DNA of 8,527 nt, taken from the NCBI GenBank assembly GCA_035530195.1, contig DATKVG010000189.1, positions 1-8,527 of the forward strand. The letters run 5' to 3'. Below are positions 4,975 to 8,527 of this stretch, in pieces. Made by a program: the position numbers and the translations under genes. The stretch is from JAPLKX01 sp035530195 (GTDB lineage Bacteria; Hydrogenedentota; Hydrogenedentia; Hydrogenedentales; SLHB01). A model generated the notes under the pieces. It ran no database searches, was not told the origin of the DNA, and saw only the letters and a program-made list of their open reading frames with translations. Each line of letters starts with the position of its first letter. Position 1 is the stretch's first letter.

Positions 4975-6792
4975 CTACTGCAACTCCTCGATGGCCCTTG
5001 CCAGTTCCGCCCTCCGCGCTTCGATCGGCGCCGGGTCTTTTGTAAACTCCGTCATCGACGCCGTAATCTCCCGCGGCACCTCGAGCAATGCCTCATACCG
5101 CGCCCGCTGTTCCGCCGGCATCCCTTCCCGCTTCTGCTCGAGCAGCCGCGCCAGCATCGCATGGTACTCGTAATCTTCCACCCCGTCCCGCAGCATCTCC
5201 CACCGGATAGTGTCGACCGGCAGCTCGATCACAGGCTGCGTGGGTTTGCCGTCTGCAGCTGATTCCGGCGGATACATGAACCGGCCGTCGCCGTTGCCCC
5301 ACGGTTTTTTCGTGCCGGTGGGCACGCCGTAGCCGACCGTCCAGCCCATGGGATCCTCGTAGGGATTCTGCGGGTTCGCCGGGTCCGGGTAGGCCGTGTC
5401 GCTGGTCCAGTAGTTGGTCTCCCAGATCAGGATGCCGTTGATGCGCCGCTGCCACGTCTGCCACAGCCACACCCGCAACTCGGTTGCCGCATGATCGATG
5501 AACAGCGTGCAATACGGCTCTTTTGGCCCGGTGCAGATGTACCACCAGAACAGATCCCCCTCTTTTCGCCGGGCCTCGACAGGTTCTTCCTTGTACTCCG
5601 GCGACACCATGCACCAGATATTCGGCCCGCCCGCGAGCTGCGGCTCGACCTGCTCGGTGAGCATCCGGTTGATGCCCGGCGCCGCCTCTTTGATCTTCCT
5701 GAACCCGTTCATCACGAACTCGTAATCTTTGGGATCGGGCTCATCGAACCAGTATACATATGCCGCGCGCAGCCAGCCCTTCGCACGCAGGTGATCCTCG
5801 ACCGACTTGCAGTAGGCGTCGAACGCGTGTTTGTATTGCGGCGTGTTTTCCGCGAAACCCAGCAGGCTCGGGTCGGTTCTTTCGTAGAACGTGCCGCCGC
5901 CCATACCGGCTATCGGCAAGATGAACGAGTTGAAGAAATACTTGCCGAACCCCTTCTCCATCGCCGCGTCCCACGCCGTCCAGTCGAACGCCGGCGCCGG
6001 CCCGTCCGGATTTTTCTCGTCCCACGCCACCACGAACGGATCGAGCGGCGCCGGGTCGTACGGCGAGATCCGGTGCGCGCTGAACGACTCGAGGTACATA
6101 TCGAGCACTTGCCGCTGTTGCTCCGGCGTCGTCACGTTGTGGTATTTGAACGCCCGCCCCGGCGAAAACCCGAACGCGCTCGTGCACGTCATCCGGTCCG
6201 GCAGGCTGAAACCATACACTTGCACCCGCAGCGGGACCTCCACCTCGTAACCGTCCGCCCGCAACCGGATCGCGCCGCTGTACGTCCCCCCTGCCGTCCC
6301 TTTCGGCACGCGCACTCTCACCCAGAACGGCTGGTTCACGGCCGGCTCGAGGTTGATCGGCCCGGCGATCGGCGGCAGCGGGTCGGGCCATGGCGCGGCC
6401 GCGCCGGTCTTGTCGGTAGGCGTCGTGACAGGCACGTACCGCACCCGCAGCACGTCCACGTTGCCCGCGGGGATCTCGCCGCCCGTTCCTGCCAGCGCCG
6501 CGCACTCGATGCGCAGGCCCGCGAGCGGCCGTTCCGGCCGCACCACAAACTGCGCGGCCTCGGTCTCATTGGCCGCCGCGCTGATCGTTACTGCATCGGC
6601 CTTTTTCGCCGGGGCCGGGCGTGTCTGGCTGATCTTCCAACCCGAAGACGCCCACCATACCGCCACATCCGGCGACGAACACGGCAACAGTTCGCCGTAT
6701 GACTCGTCAAACAGGCAGCACGCTGGTTGCGCCTGCGCAAAAGCCCCTGTCAGGCTGATTGTGAGAGCCACGCCCAACGAGATTCTGTTCAC
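4975..6792 (-). CDS. Exported GH123/DUF4091-like glycoside hydrolase
   Basis: This is a 605-residue exported protein resembling GH123 (beta-N-acetylgalactosaminidase) and DUF4091 proteins. The signal peptide (VNR, hydrophobic core, AQA at 19-21) precedes a beta-sandwich-like N-terminal half with the pattern FWVRVRVPKGTAGGTYSG (155-172). A catalytic-barrel half follows, containing YWFDEP with the adjacent acid pair D350-E351; GH123 uses such an Asp-Glu pair for substrate-assisted hydrolysis. Near the C-terminus, GDGRFMYPP (501-509) and WEMLRDGVEDYEY (531-543) are typical of DUF4091. I chose the GTG at 6792 because AAGGAG (6800-6805) lies seven bases upstream and the signal peptide then starts normally. 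The frame continues to an ATG at 6846, but those 18 codons include a 9-base repeat and spoil the n-region. True substrate is uncertain. The gene lies between GH32 and esterase genes on the same strand. Confidence 0.85.
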   Translation of the reverse strand: MNRISLGVALTISLTGAFAQAQPACCLFDESYGELLPCSSPDVAVWWASSGWKISQTRPAPAKKADAVTISAAANETEAAQFVVRPERPLAGLRIECAALAGTGGEIPAGNVDVLRVRYVPVTTPTDKTGAAAPWPDPLPPIAGPINLEPAVNQPFWVRVRVPKGTAGGTYSGAIRLRADGYEVEVPLRVQVYGFSLPDRMTCTSAFGFSPGRAFKYHNVTTPEQQRQVLDMYLESFSAHRISPYDPAPLDPFVVAWDEKNPDGPAPAFDWTAWDAAMEKGFGKYFFNSFILPIAGMGGGTFYERTDPSLLGFAENTPQYKHAFDAYCKSVEDHLRAKGWLRAAYVYWFDEPDPKDYEFVMNGFRKIKEAAPGINRMLTEQVEPQLAGGPNIWCMVSPEYKEEPVEARRKEGDLFWWYICTGPKEPYCTLFIDHAATELRVWLWQTWQRRINGILIWETNYWTSDTAYPDPANPQNPYEDPMGWTVGYGVPTGTKKPWGNGDGRFMYPPESAADGKPTQPVIELPVDTIRWEMLRDGVEDYEYHAMLARLLEQKREGMPAEQRARYEALLEVPREITASMTEFTKDPAPIEARRAELARAIEELQ

Positions 6793-6799
6793 AAATCCG

Positions 6800-6805
6800 C
6801 TCCTT
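6800..6805 (-). promoter_or_regulatory. Ribosome-binding site that fixes the GH123-like start
   Basis: On the minus strand AAGGAG is followed by seven bases and GTG at 6792-6790. This is near-optimal spacing. The upstream ATG at 6846 has no comparable site, so the GTG is preferred. Confidence 0.75.
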
Positions 6806-6820
6806 GGAATCTCGGGTCCC

Positions 6821-6847
6821 GGTTTCATTGGTCCCATGCGTCCCATT
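6821..6847 (-). repeat. 9-base tandem motif, copy C (leader of the GH123-like gene)
   Basis: On the + strand three 9-base units read GGTTTCATT, GGTCCCATG and CGTCCCATT. In gene direction they read ATGGGACGC, ATGGGACCA and ATGAAACC. The array lies about 28 bases upstream of the preferred GTG start and would be untranslated leader. It has the same period, orientation relative to the gene and closing unit as copy B. Confidence 0.65.
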
Positions 6848-6856
6848 TCTCAATCA

Positions 6857-6875
6857 TGCAGGCGAGACGCCCGCA
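6857..6875 (-). terminator. GC-rich hairpin after GH32, possible weak terminator
   Basis: TGCAGGCG (6857-6864) and CGCCCGCA (6868-6875) pair over eight positions with one wobble and a three-base loop. It sits 36 bases past the GH32 stop codon. No T run follows in the GH32 direction, so it is not a classical Rho-independent terminator. It may attenuate or stabilise the GH32 3' end. The 118-base gap otherwise holds only the 9-base array and the GH123-like ribosome-binding site. Confidence 0.3.
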
Positions 6876-6910
6876 CCACAATTGGCTCATTATGCTTTCC
6901 CTTCTCGTGT

Positions 6911-8296
6911 TTACCAGGACGATTTCAGCCGATGCGCTTCAAGCTTCTTTATCGTAACGGGCGCGCCGTTGGTGTAGAGGCCGATGCTCATGTTTTTCGG
7001 GTTGGGCAGGAAACACGACGACATCGACATTTTCCCGCCGTTGCCGAAGCACTCGATGGTCGTCCTGTCGAGCAGGAGTTGCAGCACGATCTCGCCGTCA
7101 GGCGCATCCATGGGAGCCGTTGCGCCAAGGCAGGAAATCTCTTTTTTCGCCGGGTCGTATTTGACCGCCTCGCCGCGCAATATGAAGCCGAAATCCGACG
7201 GCGCATTCGCCGGATCGAACGCAAGCTCGGCACGAATGTCAAAGAGATCGCCCGTAGTTTCCGCCAGCGGGTTATCCCCGGGATTCAGCGTCAGGCCCGA
7301 CCACTCCTGCGTCCGTTCCCGCAGCAGTTCGATTTCTTTCACCGGATTGCGGCAGATGCGCAGCCCTTCCGGGAACGCCCGCAACGTCAATTCGCACGGG
7401 AACGACATCTGCTGGTTGAACGGCATCCGCGGATACTTGCCGCCGTTCATCCAGGCTATTTGGATGCGGCGCCCGTCCGGCGCGTCGCTGTACGTCTGGC
7501 ACGCGTAGAAATTCTTGCCCCAGTCGGCTTCCTGTTTGTCCTGTTCCGGCGTAAACGCCGTGCCGTCGAACGAGCCGATCAGGTAGTTGCCGTCGGCCGG
7601 CGCGAACACCCACTTGACGTTCTCCGCCTTGCCATCGACGGCCATCGGGAAAAAGTCCGGGCATTCGCCCGATCCCGCGATCGTAAGCCGCTCGAGCAAT
7701 GTCCACTCTTTCAGGTTGGTCGACCCGAACAGCGCGAAGTCGTTCTTGATCAGGAAAAGGGCCATTACCCACTTCTTCGACGCCTCGTGCCAGATGACCT
7801 TCGGGTCGCGGTTGCCTTCCTCGATGTTCAGGATGATCGGGTTCTTCTCGTACTTCACCCACGTCTTGCCCGCGTCGTTGCTGTACGCCATGCACTGCGT
7901 GAATGGCTTGCCCGCCGCCGTGTAAAATGCCACCAGCACCTTCTCGTCGCCCGTCTGGAGACCCGACGTGTTGTTCCAGTCGACAACCGCGCTGCCCGAG
8001 AAAATCGTCCCAAGCGCGTCCGGCTCGATGGCAAGCCCATGTTCCGTCCAATGCACGAGGTCAGGGCTTGTGGCATGCCCCCACGTCATGTTGCCCCACT
8101 CGATCCCTTTCGGGTTGTGCTGGAAGAACAGGTGCCACGTGCCCTTGTAGTACACCAGCCCATTCGGGTCGTTGGTCCAGTTTTTCTTCGGGCTGAAATG
8201 AAACTGCGGCCGGTAAACCTCGTTGTAAACTTCCCCAGCCGCGGCTAACATGGTTGAAAAGAGAGCAAGTAAAACGATCGAAAGGCATTTAATCAT
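6911..8296 (-). CDS. Exported glycoside hydrolase family 32 (levanase/invertase/inulinase type)
   Basis: This is a 461-residue exported GH32 enzyme that hydrolyses beta-fructofuranosyl bonds in sucrose, levan or inulin with retention. A signal peptide (MIK, hydrophobic core, LAAAG near 17-21) is followed by the five-blade propeller motifs in order: WTNDPNG (40-46) with nucleophile D43, FFQHNP (57-62), WGNMTWGHA (67-75), FSGS (99-102), RDP with transition-state stabiliser D164, and ECPDFF (211-216) with acid/base E211. A C-terminal beta-sandwich completes the protein from about residue 320. Length is normal for single-module GH32. The ATG at 8296 has GGAGG eight bases upstream and a TATAAT promoter further up. 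Substrate preference between sucrose and polymeric fructan cannot be read; export favours polymeric or extracellular fructan. It is the first gene of the minus-strand glycan cluster. Confidence 0.95.
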   Translation of the reverse strand: MIKCLSIVLLALFSTMLAAAGEVYNEVYRPQFHFSPKKNWTNDPNGLVYYKGTWHLFFQHNPKGIEWGNMTWGHATSPDLVHWTEHGLAIEPDALGTIFSGSAVVDWNNTSGLQTGDEKVLVAFYTAAGKPFTQCMAYSNDAGKTWVKYEKNPIILNIEEGNRDPKVIWHEASKKWVMALFLIKNDFALFGSTNLKEWTLLERLTIAGSGECPDFFPMAVDGKAENVKWVFAPADGNYLIGSFDGTAFTPEQDKQEADWGKNFYACQTYSDAPDGRRIQIAWMNGGKYPRMPFNQQMSFPCELTLRAFPEGLRICRNPVKEIELLRERTQEWSGLTLNPGDNPLAETTGDLFDIRAELAFDPANAPSDFGFILRGEAVKYDPAKKEISCLGATAPMDAPDGEIVLQLLLDRTTIECFGNGGKMSMSSCFLPNPKNMSIGLYTNGAPVTIKKLEAHRLKSSW

Positions 8297-8323
8297 CGGA
8301 CGTTCCTCCCATAGCTGCGGCTG

Positions 8324-8352
8324 ATTATAGAAGAGGCGGCGAAGTCAGGCAA
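8324..8352 (-). promoter_or_regulatory. Sigma70-like promoter of GH32
   Basis: On the minus strand TTGCCT (8352-8347) and a perfect TATAAT (8329-8324) are separated by exactly 17 bases. The predicted start of transcription is near 8317, leaving a leader of about 20 bases that contains GGGAGGAA (8310-8303) before the ATG at 8296. This is the best promoter in the window. The left arm of an 8-bp inverted repeat (8338-8345) lies in the spacer, and a tandem duplication begins two bases beyond the -35. Confidence 0.6.
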
Positions 8353-8385
8353 GCAGTAGCTCGACTTCAGTAGCTCGACTTCGCC
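8338..8385. repeat. 14-bp tandem duplication within an 8-bp inverted repeat at the GH32 promoter
   Basis: CAGTAGCTCGACTT occurs twice back to back, at 8354-8367 and 8368-8381, without mismatch. GGCGAAGT (8338-8345) and ACTTCGCC (8378-8385) form a perfect inverted pair around it. The left inverted arm falls between the -10 and -35 boxes. The arrangement could be an operator for a regulator of the glycan genes, a dispersed short repeat, or a by-product of the neighbouring IS element. Confidence 0.7.
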
Positions 8386-8407
8386 CAAGTAGATAGTGTG
8401 TTGAAAA

Positions 8408-8527
8408 TCAAGTGATTTTTGCGGCAACAGGTTTCTTTTTGGGACAAGTTTTCCACAGGGGGTCATAGGCTCGTCCGGAAACGACAATAGCGCGCATGAG
8501 CACGATAAGCTTGCGCATAAGTGCCCC
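8408..8527 (-). mobile_element. IS110-family transposase, C-terminal 39 codons (runs off the window)
   Basis: Reading the minus strand from 8527, an open frame gives 39 residues and a TGA stop at 8410-8408. It begins GALMRKLIVLMRAIV and continues VSGRAYDPLWK. This matches the usual end of IS110/IS116/IS902-family transposases, where an ALMRKLL motif is followed by a hydrophobic helix and a K/SGxPFDP-like segment. IS110 enzymes are DEDD/serine recombinases that use a bridge RNA. The remainder lies beyond the window, so whether the element is intact cannot be judged. No initiation codon is expected here. It points the same way as GH32, and its stop is 56 bases from the GH32 -35 box. Confidence 0.65.

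Noticed and set aside
5491..6702. 403-codon open frame on the + strand
   Set aside because: It lies inside the GH123-like gene on the opposite strand and is highly Arg/His-rich, a typical antisense artefact in GC-rich DNA.
6353..8248. 631-codon open frame on the + strand
   Set aside because: It lies antisense to the GH123-like and GH32 genes, has arginine-rich low-complexity composition, spans two genes and an intergenic region, and shows no recognisable domain. Both opposite-strand genes have full catalytic motifs.
8448..8457. GTTTTCCACA, resembling a DnaA box
   Set aside because: It is a single imperfect copy lying within the transposase coding tail; no cluster of boxes or A/T-rich unwinding region supports an origin.
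8293..8487. 64-codon open frame on the minus strand
   Set aside because: It covers the GH32 promoter and ribosome-binding site and is out of frame with the IS110-like tail that explains the same DNA.

Overview
This GC-rich bacterial window has no ribosomal or other taxonomic marker. Signal-peptide-bearing glycan hydrolases, a GH123/DUF4091-like protein, a secreted HEAT-repeat protein, Shine-Dalgarno starts and short intergenic repeats suggest an environmental heterotroph of the Planctomycetota, Verrucomicrobiota or Hydrogenedentota kind. That placement is inference only.

Layout. The left half reads on the + strand. It holds a PHP-family metal-dependent phosphoesterase (189-875), a glycoside hydrolase family 4 protein (1001-2248), a repeat-filled gap (2249-2414), an exported HEAT-repeat protein (2415-3752) and an acylphosphatase (3752-4030), the last two joined by a one-base stop/start overlap. 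The right half reads on the - strand. From upstream to downstream it holds the last 39 codons of an IS110-type transposase (8527-8408), a good sigma70-like promoter (8352-8324), a GH32 fructan/sucrose hydrolase (8296-6911), a large GH123/DUF4091-like protein (6792-4975) and an alpha/beta-hydrolase esterase (4914-4012). The two halves converge, with a 19-base overlap of acylphosphatase and esterase ends and no visible terminator.

The three - strand enzymes all carry export signals and form a plausible extracytoplasmic glycan-degradation unit (fructoside hydrolysis, amino-sugar or related glycoside cleavage, ester removal). The GH4 protein lacks a signal and should act on imported sugars with NAD and a metal. 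No transporter, kinase or regulator for these sugars is in the window.

The most unusual structure is noncoding. A degenerate 9-base tandem motif (about ATNGGACCN read in gene direction) sits at the 5' end of three separate genes: HEAT, GH123-like and esterase. All three encode exported proteins. The GH4-HEAT gap also holds three identical-stem mini-hairpins in a 16-base tandem array, followed by a 68-base composite palindrome. A 14-base tandem duplication lies next to the -35 box of the GH32 promoter. The GH4 protein keeps its metal ligands but appears to lack the usual catalytic tyrosine.
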